A stretch of 64,000 nucleotides of DNA, taken from positions 124,001 through 188,000 of the forward strand of contig NZ_BLJU01000018.1 of NCBI RefSeq assembly GCF_009932725.1, read 5' to 3'. Shown one piece after another: positions 1-8,375 of the stretch; positions within the stretch are counted from its first letter, which is position 1; each line of letters begins with the position of its first letter. Source of the DNA: Pseudomonas yangonensis (GTDB taxonomy: Bacteria > Pseudomonadota > Gammaproteobacteria > Pseudomonadales > Pseudomonadaceae). A program made the position numbers and the translations under genes. A model generated the notes under the pieces. It was given only the letters and a program-made list of their open reading frames with translations, made no database searches and was not told where the DNA came from.

Positions 1-185
1 AGCGCCGCCGGGTTGTAGTGCACGGCATCGATGCCGGTGAAATCGGCGGTGACGGCGTTGCCCATGGCCATGGCCTTGGGGTTGCCAATGGTCAGGTTGT
101 TGGCCAGTTGCGCATGGACGGGCAGGACGCAGGCCGCGCCGAGCCCCACCAGCAGCAGAGCCTGCAGCTTGGCAAGATGAGTCAT
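1..185 (-). CDS. FadL-like outer-membrane protein, N-terminal part only
   Basis: The gene runs off the left edge of the window, so only the first 61 residues are visible. They begin with a signal peptide (basic start, hydrophobic core, cleavage probably after the Ala of VHA). The mature start reads QLANNLTIGNPKAMAMGNAV and continues to a YNPAAL-like motif. A conserved GNA followed by a tyrosine-asparagine-proline turn is typical of the N-terminal hatch of FadL/TodX-type outer-membrane channels for hydrophobic compounds. It is the last visible gene of the minus-strand cluster that starts at 2512, 18 bases after the upstream barrel gene. The family call rests on a short stretch; a FapF- or FilF-like export barrel is the alternative. 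Confidence 0.6.
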   Translation of the reverse strand, partial: MTHLAKLQALLLVGLGAACVLPVHAQLANNLTIGNPKAMAMGNAVTADFTGIDAVHYNPAA

Positions 186-203
186 ATCAGGTTCGCTCGC
201 TGC

Positions 204-1208
204 TTACTCGGCCTTGAGGCCCTTGATATCGAGGGGCATGGAGATCCCGAGCAGGACATCGGGCGAATCTTCGGTCATGCCGAACCCGGCATTGACGTTG
301 ACGATGGTATTGGGTGCGGTGCGCAGGCCCAGGGAGAAGTTCATCACCGCACTGGTCTGCTCGTTACCCTCGAAGGTGGCATCGCTGAACTTGAATTTCG
401 GCGCCAGGTTGTGGGCCATCTGGAATGAGGTGGCCAGGGACACGTCATAGGACAATGCATAGGCAAAGCCCATGCTCAGCGACAGGCTCGAGCCTGGGTC
501 AACTTCTTCCAGCAAGCGCCCGCCGCGGACCTGATCGGCATCGCGGATGGGCAGGTTGTAGGTGTAACCAAGCGAGCCGAACAGCACCACGGGGTCGATC
601 ACGTAGGACAGGTTGGCGCCGACGCCCAGGCTGTAGTAACCGTTGCCCGAGGCCAGGCCATTGTCCAGGCTGACGTCATAGGGGCTGTCCCCGGTCGGCA
701 AGCCCAGGGTGGCGAACAGCGTAGTAACCGGCCGACCGCGTGCCGACGACCACGGCTGCCAGCGCAAACTGGCGGAGATATCGCCAAGGCTGTAGGTACT
801 GAGGTCGCGCTCGGTGTCGTACTTGGCCAGAAACGGCACACGCATGCTGAAGGTAAGGTTGTCCCACACCCCGTAATCGAAGGTGAAGGAATTGGTGAAG
901 GTGTGTTGCGCCTCGCTCTGACCGATCACGCTGTACACGTTCTGCCCGGTACGCACGGTCTGGATCTGCGTGTCGCGCAGCAGTGAGTAGTCGAAGCCGT
1001 AGGTCAGGGTACGCTCGCCCTTCTTGAGCAAGGTGTAGCTCTTCTCGGCTGCCTGGAAAACCTCCTCAAGCGCCTTGGCACTGTCGGCGTCGTCCTCCTT
1101 CTTGCTCAGCGCATCGCGCGCATCGTCGACCGTAGCCTCTTCGGCCATCAACGGCTGCGCCGCCACCAGCGTCAGCATGGCCAGCCATGCATACCCCCAA
1201 ACTCCCAT
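204..1208 (-). CDS. Secreted outer-membrane beta-barrel protein with N-terminal coiled coil
   Basis: The protein has 334 residues. A signal peptide ends near residue 22 (PLMA/EEAT). A charged helical stretch follows at about 24-60 and could form a short coiled coil. The rest is alternating polar/aromatic beta strands with glycine-rich turns and ends in LLGISMPLDI, as expected for an outer-membrane barrel of the phenol-degradation MetA-like (transporter) type. It lies 38 bases after the C39 peptidase gene and before the FadL-like gene, all on one strand, which suggests one operon. A small N-terminal coiled coil followed by a barrel recalls FapF of the Pseudomonas functional-amyloid system and Fil proteins of Acinetobacter, but I cannot establish orthology. 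A role in export or surface display is inference. Confidence 0.65.
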   Translation of the reverse strand: MGVWGYAWLAMLTLVAAQPLMAEEATVDDARDALSKKEDDADSAKALEEVFQAAEKSYTLLKKGERTLTYGFDYSLLRDTQIQTVRTGQNVYSVIGQSEAQHTFTNSFTFDYGVWDNLTFSMRVPFLAKYDTERDLSTYSLGDISASLRWQPWSSARGRPVTTLFATLGLPTGDSPYDVSLDNGLASGNGYYSLGVGANLSYVIDPVVLFGSLGYTYNLPIRDADQVRGGRLLEEVDPGSSLSLSMGFAYALSYDVSLATSFQMAHNLAPKFKFSDATFEGNEQTSAVMNFSLGLRTAPNTIVNVNAGFGMTEDSPDVLLGISMPLDIKGLKAE

Positions 1209-1246
1209 GACGCTATCCCCAGATCGTTATTGTTATGCCGGGCAAA

Positions 1247-2008
1247 TCACTTGCGGCGAATGTATTGGATGTCGCCCCCCGACCCCAGTTGGTCGGCCTG
1301 ATTCGTGGTGAACTTGGCCATCTGCGGAAATTCGCGGAAAGCCAACATGCTGATGGTGCGGTCGTCGATGATGCGCAAGTCGCGATCGGTCAATGCCATG
1401 GCATTGGGCGGTTCGTTGCCACTGGGGAAGATCACGAACAGCACGTTCTGATCCCAGATTTCTTCGAAGCGCACACGGGTGAAGCTGATGTTGCCCAGTG
1501 CCGGGTCGGCGACGAATACGTGTTCGTTGTAGACGTCGCGCACCACCACGAAATGTTTGAAGCCGGCGTACTCGATGGGCACGATTGCCGGGTGTTCGAG
1601 CTGCGCCAGGTCATCGAAACCAGCGCGGAAGCCGCCGCTCTTGTAGCCCAGAGCTGTGACGAAGCGCTTCATGTCGAGCAGGGAAAAACCACGACGCTCG
1701 ACGATCTTCTCGGCCTCGCCGAAACGCAGCAGCCCTTCCATCACCTGGCGCTCTTCCAGGTTGCGCCCGAGGTAATAGTCGAGCAGCGTGGTCAACGCCG
1801 CAGAGCCGCAGCTGTAGTCGTAGGCCTGGCGAATGACGTTGCGAAACTGCAACTGACTCATCGGCTCGAGCACCACCGACTCACGCAGCGGGCCGTTGGG
1901 CACCAGCGGCTGGGTGATGTTCACGGTGCCGGTGGGCTGAGGCTTGATGTCGACAGCTTCGGTAAACCCGTACAAACCGATCAGGCTGCCCACGAGAATT
2001 TCGATCAT
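1247..2008 (-). CDS. C39 family cysteine peptidase, FapD-like
   Basis: This 253-residue protein is a stand-alone C39 papain-like peptidase. The motif YDYSCGSAALTTLL puts the catalytic cysteine at residue 67, with an oxyanion glutamine at about 61. The histidine is in GFKHFVVV (about 152) and the aspartate in VADPALG (about 168). C39 domains usually cut double-glycine leaders in bacteriocin ABC exporters. Here there is no ABC part, as in FapD of the Pseudomonas fap amyloid operon. The N-terminus is hydrophobic (about residues 1-17) and may be a weak signal or membrane anchor. It sits between the small secreted FilA-like protein and the barrel, so that protein is its most likely substrate or client (inference). 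Confidence 0.8.
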   Translation of the reverse strand: MIEILVGSLIGLYGFTEAVDIKPQPTGTVNITQPLVPNGPLRESVVLEPMSQLQFRNVIRQAYDYSCGSAALTTLLDYYLGRNLEERQVMEGLLRFGEAEKIVERRGFSLLDMKRFVTALGYKSGGFRAGFDDLAQLEHPAIVPIEYAGFKHFVVVRDVYNEHVFVADPALGNISFTRVRFEEIWDQNVLFVIFPSGNEPPNAMALTDRDLRIIDDRTISMLAFREFPQMAKFTTNQADQLGSGGDIQYIRRK

Positions 2009-2089
2009 TGGTCAATCCGCAACTGCATACAACGAGGCAGGAGCCCGGCCGCGCGCGACAGAGCTCCTGTGGAACGGATCAGGCGGGGA

Positions 2090-2512
2090 TCAGTGGCCCC
2101 AGACCTTGACGGTGGAGCCGGCCATGTCCAGACCGTTGATGGCCACGCCACCAATGCTGTTGTTGCCGATTTTCACCGAGTCGACTGAAACACCACCGTT
2201 GATGCCCGGCAGGCCGATTTCCAGTTTGTTGTCCTTGACGTCGATGGTCAGCGGATTGGTTTCATCGATATTGAAGCCCGACAGGCTGACGGTGTTCAGG
2301 CTCAGAGTGTTGCTGCCATCGCTGATGCCGCTCTCGGTGTCGGTGTAGACGATGGAACCGATGGTGGCATCGAAGTTACCGGCGATGCTGATACCAGCCT
2401 GACCGGTGACGCTGGCCAGATCGGAATCATCCAGGGCCTTCAGATCGGCCTGGGCCATGAACGGGACTGCCATGACGGCGGCGGCAAGAGCGAATTTCTT
2501 CAGGGTCATCAT
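2090..2512 (-). CDS. Small secreted FilA-like / DUF6160 protein
   Basis: The start is the first ATG of an ATGATG pair, 9 bases after a GGAG; the reading frame is open 5 codons further upstream but without a ribosome site. The protein has a clear signal peptide (MMTLKKFALAAAVMAVPFMA, cleavage after AQA). The mature end then starts with ALDDSDLASVTGQAGI, the signature I associate with FilA-type putative pilus-assembly proteins (DUF6160). The rest is low in charge, rich in Gly, Ser, Asn and Val, cysteine-free and strand-like (repeated V-S-x-x-I-x-x patterns). It looks like a small exported beta-rich fibre or surface protein. It is the first gene of the minus-strand cluster and is followed by a peptidase and two outer-membrane proteins. 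Confidence 0.7.
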   Translation of the reverse strand: MMTLKKFALAAAVMAVPFMAQADLKALDDSDLASVTGQAGISIAGNFDATIGSIVYTDTESGISDGSNTLSLNTVSLSGFNIDETNPLTIDVKDNKLEIGLPGINGGVSVDSVKIGNNSIGGVAINGLDMAGSTVKVWGH

Positions 2513-2557
2513 TGTTGTTATCTCCACAGTTCAAATGGGGGTTCCCCGGCTCTGCCG

Positions 2558-2650
2558 GTGACGTCCTGTCACGAGCAGCCTGATCGGCCCATGCCGATCA
2601 CCAGACCTGCCGCGGCTTCCTTAGGTACGCCAGGTTTGGTTTCGCGAAAC
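2558..2650. promoter_or_regulatory. Palindromes upstream of the FilA-like operon
   Basis: The 236-base gap between the operon start (2512) and the end of the first LuxR gene (2749) holds three palindromes: GTGAC-N5-GTCAC at 2558-2572, TGATCGGC-N4-GCCGATCA at 2581-2600, and the perfect 12-mer GTTTCGCGAAAC at 2639-2650. They are candidate operators or leader hairpins for the operon. No -10/-35 pair is convincing. That the adjacent MalT-type regulators bind here is inference. Confidence 0.35.
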
Positions 2651-2748
2651 GCAGCGCGCTTCGCTATGGCTACAAGCTACTAACCCACCATTGAACTGCC
2701 AGCCCATCCAAGGGATGGAGCGAACTGCTGACTTGCCGTTCTACTTCT

Positions 2749-5472
2749 TTATGCCTCGCTCAACAGTCCCAGGCTCTTGCCCTTGAGTACCGCCTGGGTA
2801 CGACTGCGCACACCCAGCTTGGAAAACAGATTGTGCAGATGCCATTTGATGGTGGCCTCGGACAGATGCACTGCCTGGGCGATATCACGGTTCGAAAGTC
2901 CGGCCGCCACGAGTCGCAAAATCTCCCGCTCCCGAGAGCTAACATCTTGATTTTCATCGAAACTTTCTGGATCGATGGACAGCCGTCGGCATTGTTCGCG
3001 CAGTGTTTCGGCAACACCTTGCCAGGCTGCGGCGCGTTTCGGCTCGGCGCTTTTCCAGGCATCCCACAGCGGCAGCAACCATAGCGCGTCGTCCTGGAAC
3101 AGACGGCGGTAACCGCATTGCCAGGCCTCCTCCAACGTCGCATGCAACAGTGCGAAGGCTTTTTCGCTGTTACCTTTGCGCCAGTACGCCACAGAAAGTA
3201 ACAGGCTCAGGCGCAGGCGCCGGTCACGCTGGTGCTCCGCGCCCTGCTTGGCCAGGCATGCCTCCAGGCTGGCCTGGGCTTTTTCCAGCCTGCGCTCGCT
3301 CAGCGCCAGACGCGCCTCACTCAATGCCAGCGCCGTATGGGCATCGCCATAACGCTCGACAGGCAGGGCTGCGAGATGGCGTTCCAGCTGCAGATAGATG
3401 CGTTGTGCCTCGTTGGGCCTGCGCAGCCACAGCAGGAACTGCACCTTGCAGCCCATAGCGATGGCGAACACCCGCTCGTAGCCGGGCCCCTGCAAACCCG
3501 CCAGCCACTCATCGAGTTCCTCCAGGCCCTGCTCTGCGGCACCAGCGAAGAAACGCGCGCGCGCCATGACCAGCCTGCCGCGGCTGATCAACTCCACCGG
3601 CGTGGCAACATCGCGCCAGGTGGTGGCCAGCGGCAGCTCGGCAAGGATGGCGCCATGTCGATCCTGCTCGTACAGTAAATCGGCATAGGCCAGGCCCAGC
3701 GGGCCGCCGACCCGGCTACGCCGTCCGAACACCTGCTCGACGCGTGCCCGCGCCGACTCGGCCAGTGCGCGGCCGCGCTCCAGCTCGCCGTATTCCTTGC
3801 AGATCAACGCCTCGATAAGGCTGGCCATCACGTGCAGGTATTCGCTCTCGCACTGGCGCAGGTTCTCCCGCGCCACGGCTATCGCCTTGGCCGCCTCGCC
3901 GAACTCGCCGAGCAGGGCGAACGCTGCGGCCTGAACGCAGGCCAGGCTGGCGCGGAACACCGGCTGGTTCTGTGGCACCAGGGCCAGCCAGTGACCGGCG
4001 ACCTTGAGACAGGCCTCGAGCTTGTCCTGATAGAGCAGTACCAGCGCCTTGAGCACCTGGGCGGCCGCCAGCAGTTCGATCAGGCCGAAATGCATGCCCT
4101 TGCCGCGCCCCTGGGTCAGGCGGGTGCTGACTTCCTCGATCAAGGCTTCGGACTCGGCGAACTTCTGCTCGAAGGCCAGTTGCCAGGCATAGAAGATCTG
4201 GAACACCGGCTGCTCGGTGATCACCAGCGGCGGGATGTCCTTGAGAATGGCGAGAATGCCGTAGACCCGGTTGCCGGCGATCAGCCTGGCGCCCTGGCGC
4301 TCCAGCAGCTCGGCGGCGAACGCGTAATCGCGTGCACGCAAGGCATATTTGATCGACTTGTCCGCCAGATCGTGGCCTTCACACCAACGCGCGGCGGCAT
4401 GCAACAAATGAGCGCTGTCGCCACGTCTGGCCAGGCGCCCCTGAAGAAACTCGGCGAACAGATGGTGATAGCGGAACCATTCGCCCTGCTCGTCCAGCGG
4501 AATCACGAACAGTTGCTCGCCCTTCAGGCGCCGCAGCATCTCGTGCCCGTCCTGGCGTCCAGTCAGGGCGTTGCACAGTTCAGCATTGAATTCATCGAGC
4601 ACCGAGGTCTGGTCGAGAAACAGCTGCACGGCTTCGGGCAGGCTGGCCACCACGTCTTCGGCCAGGTAATCGGCGATGTTGCGCTCGGCGCCTGACAAGC
4701 CTGCAAGAAAAGCCGCGCGATTGTGCTGACGCGGCAAGGCCAGCGCAGCCAGATGCAAGGCAGTGATCCAGCCCTCAGTGCGTGCATACAGCTGGTCGAG
4801 CTCGCCTTCCTCCAGAGCGAGCCCCTTGATATCGCGCAAATAGGCGGCAGTCTCGGCACGGGTCAGACGCAGGTCTTCGGCCTTGAGCCAGAAAGCCCAG
4901 GCGCCCAGAGCAGGCAGCTCGTCGAGAAAGCGCGGCTGATAACGCGTGCTGACCACCAGCCTTACCTGGCTGGGCAGGCGTTCAACCAGATAACGCGAAC
5001 ACTGGCCCAGAGAGGGGTGGCGGATACGGTGGAAGTCGTCGAGCATCAGATAGAGGTCTTCAGACAGGCCTTTGAGGTCGTCGAGAAACGCGTCTATGAC
5101 GGTCTCCAGCGGCCAGCTGACCTCGCCTTGCAGCAGGGCCGTGGTGCTGGCGCCGAAGCCGGGGCAGACCGCACCTATTGCCGCCACCAGATATTGCAGA
5201 AGACGCGCCGGCTCGCCGTCGCCCTCATCGCAGGACAACCAGGCGACACGCGCCCCCTGCCCCTGCAGACGACTGCGCAACTGGCTGAGGACGGTGCTCT
5301 TGCCAAAGCCTGCAGGAGCACTGAGCACGATCAGGCGCTGCTCGCGGGCCTCCAGCAAACGCTTGAGCAAAGCCGAACGTTGCAGTAAGGGAGCGCCCTC
5401 GGCATGGGCGGGATACAACTTGGTGCGCAACAGCGGCGCGGCGGCTTGGCTGGATGGATTCTGACTGTTCAT
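2749..5472 (-). CDS. MalT-type LuxR family transcriptional regulator (first of pair)
   Basis: This 907-residue regulator is built like MalT. It has an N-terminal STAND NTPase with Walker A APAGFGKST near residues 52-60 and a Walker B LYLMLDDFH near 140. A long alpha-helical (TPR-like) middle follows, and a C-terminal LuxR helix-turn-helix (SSREREILRLVAAGLSNRDI, then ATIKWHLHNLFSKLGVRSRT). Such proteins bind ATP and an inducer and then activate sigma-70 promoters. The ATG overlaps the stop of the upstream paralogue (ATGA), so the two are translationally coupled. It reads towards the FilA-like cluster 236 bases downstream, making that cluster a plausible target. As I recall, P. aeruginosa has a similar pair beside pabB; the inducer is unknown to me. 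Confidence 0.85.
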   Translation of the reverse strand: MNSQNPSSQAAAPLLRTKLYPAHAEGAPLLQRSALLKRLLEAREQRLIVLSAPAGFGKSTVLSQLRSRLQGQGARVAWLSCDEGDGEPARLLQYLVAAIGAVCPGFGASTTALLQGEVSWPLETVIDAFLDDLKGLSEDLYLMLDDFHRIRHPSLGQCSRYLVERLPSQVRLVVSTRYQPRFLDELPALGAWAFWLKAEDLRLTRAETAAYLRDIKGLALEEGELDQLYARTEGWITALHLAALALPRQHNRAAFLAGLSGAERNIADYLAEDVVASLPEAVQLFLDQTSVLDEFNAELCNALTGRQDGHEMLRRLKGEQLFVIPLDEQGEWFRYHHLFAEFLQGRLARRGDSAHLLHAAARWCEGHDLADKSIKYALRARDYAFAAELLERQGARLIAGNRVYGILAILKDIPPLVITEQPVFQIFYAWQLAFEQKFAESEALIEEVSTRLTQGRGKGMHFGLIELLAAAQVLKALVLLYQDKLEACLKVAGHWLALVPQNQPVFRASLACVQAAAFALLGEFGEAAKAIAVARENLRQCESEYLHVMASLIEALICKEYGELERGRALAESARARVEQVFGRRSRVGGPLGLAYADLLYEQDRHGAILAELPLATTWRDVATPVELISRGRLVMARARFFAGAAEQGLEELDEWLAGLQGPGYERVFAIAMGCKVQFLLWLRRPNEAQRIYLQLERHLAALPVERYGDAHTALALSEARLALSERRLEKAQASLEACLAKQGAEHQRDRRLRLSLLLSVAYWRKGNSEKAFALLHATLEEAWQCGYRRLFQDDALWLLPLWDAWKSAEPKRAAAWQGVAETLREQCRRLSIDPESFDENQDVSSREREILRLVAAGLSNRDIAQAVHLSEATIKWHLHNLFSKLGVRSRTQAVLKGKSLGLLSEA

Positions 5473-8183
5473 GATTCGAGTAGGCTCAGCTCGCGGGCAC
5501 GGCGGATGGCTTGAGTGCGATTACGCACCTTGAGCTTTTCGTAGATGTTGTGCAGGTGCCATTTGACGGTCCCCAGTGCCAGCGCCAGCTGCTGGCCGAT
5601 CTCCTCGTTGGACATGCCCTTGGCAGCCAGACAGACCACCTCGCGCTCGCGCTCGGTCAGCCCCTCCTCCAGCGTGTCCTGCGGCTGCCGAGAATCCTGC
5701 CCGGACCAGGCACTCAGCAGGCTGCGGATGAAGGCCTGCAATGCCGGCTGACGCTCGGCGGATTCCAGTTGGAGCAGTAACTGACGGATGGCCTCGCCCT
5801 CCTCGATGAACAGGCTGCGCGCCTCCTCCCGCTCAGCATCGATCAGGCACTGCACCAGCAGACTCTGCGCCCGTTCCTGGTAGCCCAGGCGCTGGTAGCT
5901 AAGCGCCGCGAGCAGATCCAGGCGCAGGCGATGCAGCCCGTGCCAACCGTTCTGCAACTGGCCGCGCAGTTGGGTGATCTCGTGCAGTGCTTCGCTGTAA
6001 TGCCCTCGCGTCTGTTGCAGGCGAATGCGGGTCAGGCCAAGCACCCACGACACCGGATTGAAGCTGCGCTGCTTGTAATGGCCAGCCAGCTTGGCCCAGT
6101 CCACCGACTTCAGGCGCTGCTCCGCGCGCTTGCTGCGGTCGGCTACCGGTTCCTGAAGCATCAGCGTGATCTCTTCACCTACCGCCTGCACATAAAAGCG
6201 CCAGGAATGGGTGCGCGCCGCCAGGTTCTGCATCAGTACCAGAGTCGCGAGCGCCTCTTTCGGGGCGCCCTGCAGACGTTGAACTCGTGCCAGACAGAGC
6301 ATTGCCTGAGCGTAGAGATCGATCGGGTTGATCACATCGACCTTGGCCAGGGCCCAGCGCAGACGGTCCTGCAGGCCATCGATGCGCCCCTGGTGATAGG
6401 CGATCAGCGAGTCGGTGATGGCCGGCAAGACCAGCGCGCGGGACTCTTCGCCAAACCAGGGCATCGTCCGCGCGCGCAGTTGTTCGAACAACAGTTGCGC
6501 CTGTTTTATCCGCCCCTGCTCCAGACACAGGAGCACCTCGACGTTGGCCAACTGCATGTCCAGATAGCGGCCTTCAAGAAAGTGATTGCGCTGCTGCGCC
6601 AGCGCCAGCAGCTTGCGCGCCTGCTCACCCTGGCCCAGCATGACGTTGGCCAGAGCGCCAACGGCAAGGATCGCGACCTCGAGAAACGCGGTGTGCTGCC
6701 CGAGCTGCACCTCGATACGCCGGGCGAGGTTGACGCAGCTATCCAGGTCGTCCTTCTGCAAGGCGATTACCGCCTTGATCGCCAGGGTCGCCAGAACCTT
6801 GTCACTCAACGGACCACCGCTACGCGACTCGCTCCAGCGCTGCAGCAGCTCGTCGAGCATGCGGTTGGCTTCGCTCAGCCCCATTTCCGTTGCCCGGGTC
6901 CAGACGTCGGCGAGCACCAGCACCGGGAAGCGGCCAGCGATCTCGTCCGGCACGTGCTGGCGCCACTTGTAGATCAGGTTGAGCTGCCCGCGGTTGATCA
7001 GCTCAAGACCGCAGCCGTCGATCAGCGCGGCGAGCATCTCGGTGTCTTCGGCGAGGCAGGCGTGCTCGATGGCCAGGTTCTGCATGTGGTGATTGGTGAA
7101 CCACAGGCTGGCGTTGAAGTGCAGCTGCTTGAAGCGCTCCGGGTCGCGTTCCTTGAGACGGCCACGGAGAAACTCGGCGAACAGGTTATGAAAGCGATAC
7201 CACTGCCGCTCGCGGTCCATCGGCAGGAGAAACAACTGCATCGCCTCCAACTCTTCCAGCAGCTGCTGGCCATCCTGGCGCCCGGTCAGCGCGTTGGCCA
7301 GATCGCCACTGAGCTGCTGCGCCACACCCAGCGCCAGCAACTGCTCCTGGCGCTCGGCCGGCAACTGCTCGAACACCGAGCGCAGCAGGTAATCACCCAC
7401 CGCATGCTTGTCGGCGCCCAGTTCGGCCATGCGCTCCGTCGGTTGGGGATGATTGCGCAGCCATAAACTGGCCAGGTGCACTCCGACCAGCCAACCCTCG
7501 GTATGGCTGTAGAGGGCACCGAATGCCTCGGGGTTAAGCTGCAGACCGCTGCGTTCCAGATAACTGCGCGTCTCTTGCGGATTGAGCCTGAGTTCATCGC
7601 TGCCGAGTTCCAGCAGCAGCCCCTTGGCTCGTAACGTAGCCAAGCCCAAGGCAGGTTGCGAGCGGCTACCGATCGCCAGGGTGAAATTGGGTGGTGCCAG
7701 CTTGACCAGGCGGCTGAGCGCCGCGAGCAGCTCGCCATCCTGGATCAGGTGCAGATCATCGAGTACCAGCAGCAAGGGCTCGGACCGTTGCGACAGGTCC
7801 GCCAGCAGGCTTTCCATCATCGCCTCGACCGGTACGAGCATGGTATTGCGCAGATAACCCAGCGCATCGCTCCCAAGGCCGGGCAGTGCCTGACCCAATG
7901 CTTCGATCAGCTGCTGGAAGAAACGGACCGGCTCATCGTCATCGGAACCGAGCGAAAGCCACGCAACCGTGCTGCCCGCCTGGCGACGCTGCTCGGCAAG
8001 CATCGCCAAAGCGGTGGTCTTGCCGAAGCCGGCTGGCGCGCAAAACAGCACGAGGCGGGCATGGGGATAGGCCGAAAGCGCGGCTTCGACCTGGGGTCTT
8101 GCCAAATAGTCCGCAGATGCCTGGGGCGGCGACAATTTCGAACGCAGCAGGCTTCCAGCGGCTGGACCTGTCACAACATCCAT
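5469..8183 (-). CDS. MalT-type LuxR family transcriptional regulator (second of pair)
   Basis: This 904-residue protein has the same architecture as its downstream neighbour: Walker A APAGFGKTT near residues 50-57, LLLVLDDLHLI as Walker B, a helical-repeat middle, and a C-terminal LuxR HTH (TEREREVVCLAAKGMSNEEI, TVKWHLHNIYEKLKVRNRTQ). Similarity to the neighbour runs end to end, so the pair arose by tandem duplication. The start ATG follows an AAGGGA about 9 bases upstream. It is divergent from pabB with a 192-base gap that must carry both promoters. Two non-identical sensor domains in one transcript could mean two inducers or a heteromeric regulator (inference). Confidence 0.85.
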   Translation of the reverse strand: MDVVTGPAAGSLLRSKLSPPQASADYLARPQVEAALSAYPHARLVLFCAPAGFGKTTALAMLAEQRRQAGSTVAWLSLGSDDDEPVRFFQQLIEALGQALPGLGSDALGYLRNTMLVPVEAMMESLLADLSQRSEPLLLVLDDLHLIQDGELLAALSRLVKLAPPNFTLAIGSRSQPALGLATLRAKGLLLELGSDELRLNPQETRSYLERSGLQLNPEAFGALYSHTEGWLVGVHLASLWLRNHPQPTERMAELGADKHAVGDYLLRSVFEQLPAERQEQLLALGVAQQLSGDLANALTGRQDGQQLLEELEAMQLFLLPMDRERQWYRFHNLFAEFLRGRLKERDPERFKQLHFNASLWFTNHHMQNLAIEHACLAEDTEMLAALIDGCGLELINRGQLNLIYKWRQHVPDEIAGRFPVLVLADVWTRATEMGLSEANRMLDELLQRWSESRSGGPLSDKVLATLAIKAVIALQKDDLDSCVNLARRIEVQLGQHTAFLEVAILAVGALANVMLGQGEQARKLLALAQQRNHFLEGRYLDMQLANVEVLLCLEQGRIKQAQLLFEQLRARTMPWFGEESRALVLPAITDSLIAYHQGRIDGLQDRLRWALAKVDVINPIDLYAQAMLCLARVQRLQGAPKEALATLVLMQNLAARTHSWRFYVQAVGEEITLMLQEPVADRSKRAEQRLKSVDWAKLAGHYKQRSFNPVSWVLGLTRIRLQQTRGHYSEALHEITQLRGQLQNGWHGLHRLRLDLLAALSYQRLGYQERAQSLLVQCLIDAEREEARSLFIEEGEAIRQLLLQLESAERQPALQAFIRSLLSAWSGQDSRQPQDTLEEGLTEREREVVCLAAKGMSNEEIGQQLALALGTVKWHLHNIYEKLKVRNRTQAIRRARELSLLES

Positions 8184-8340
8184 GGCCTGGATCCCTTATA
8201 AATTATTGTTCTGGTATTGGCCGCTCCCGTTTTAGCGGGAACAGCTCTACATTCAACATCCTGGCACCGCGCCATACTAATCAGGCGGACGCGGCCGAGT
8301 AAACCCGGCGCAAGCTCTAGGATGAATGTTAGCGGCGGAC

Positions 8341-8346
8341 TACAAT
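8341..8346 (+). promoter_or_regulatory. Candidate -10 box for pabB
   Basis: TACAAT lies 30 bases before the pabB ATG in the 192-base divergent gap. It is a good -10 box, but I see no matching -35 at 16-18 bases, so an activator or an upstream element may be needed. Confidence 0.35.
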
Positions 8347-8375
8347 CGCCCTTTCATCTCTTCCGGCTACCGTGC

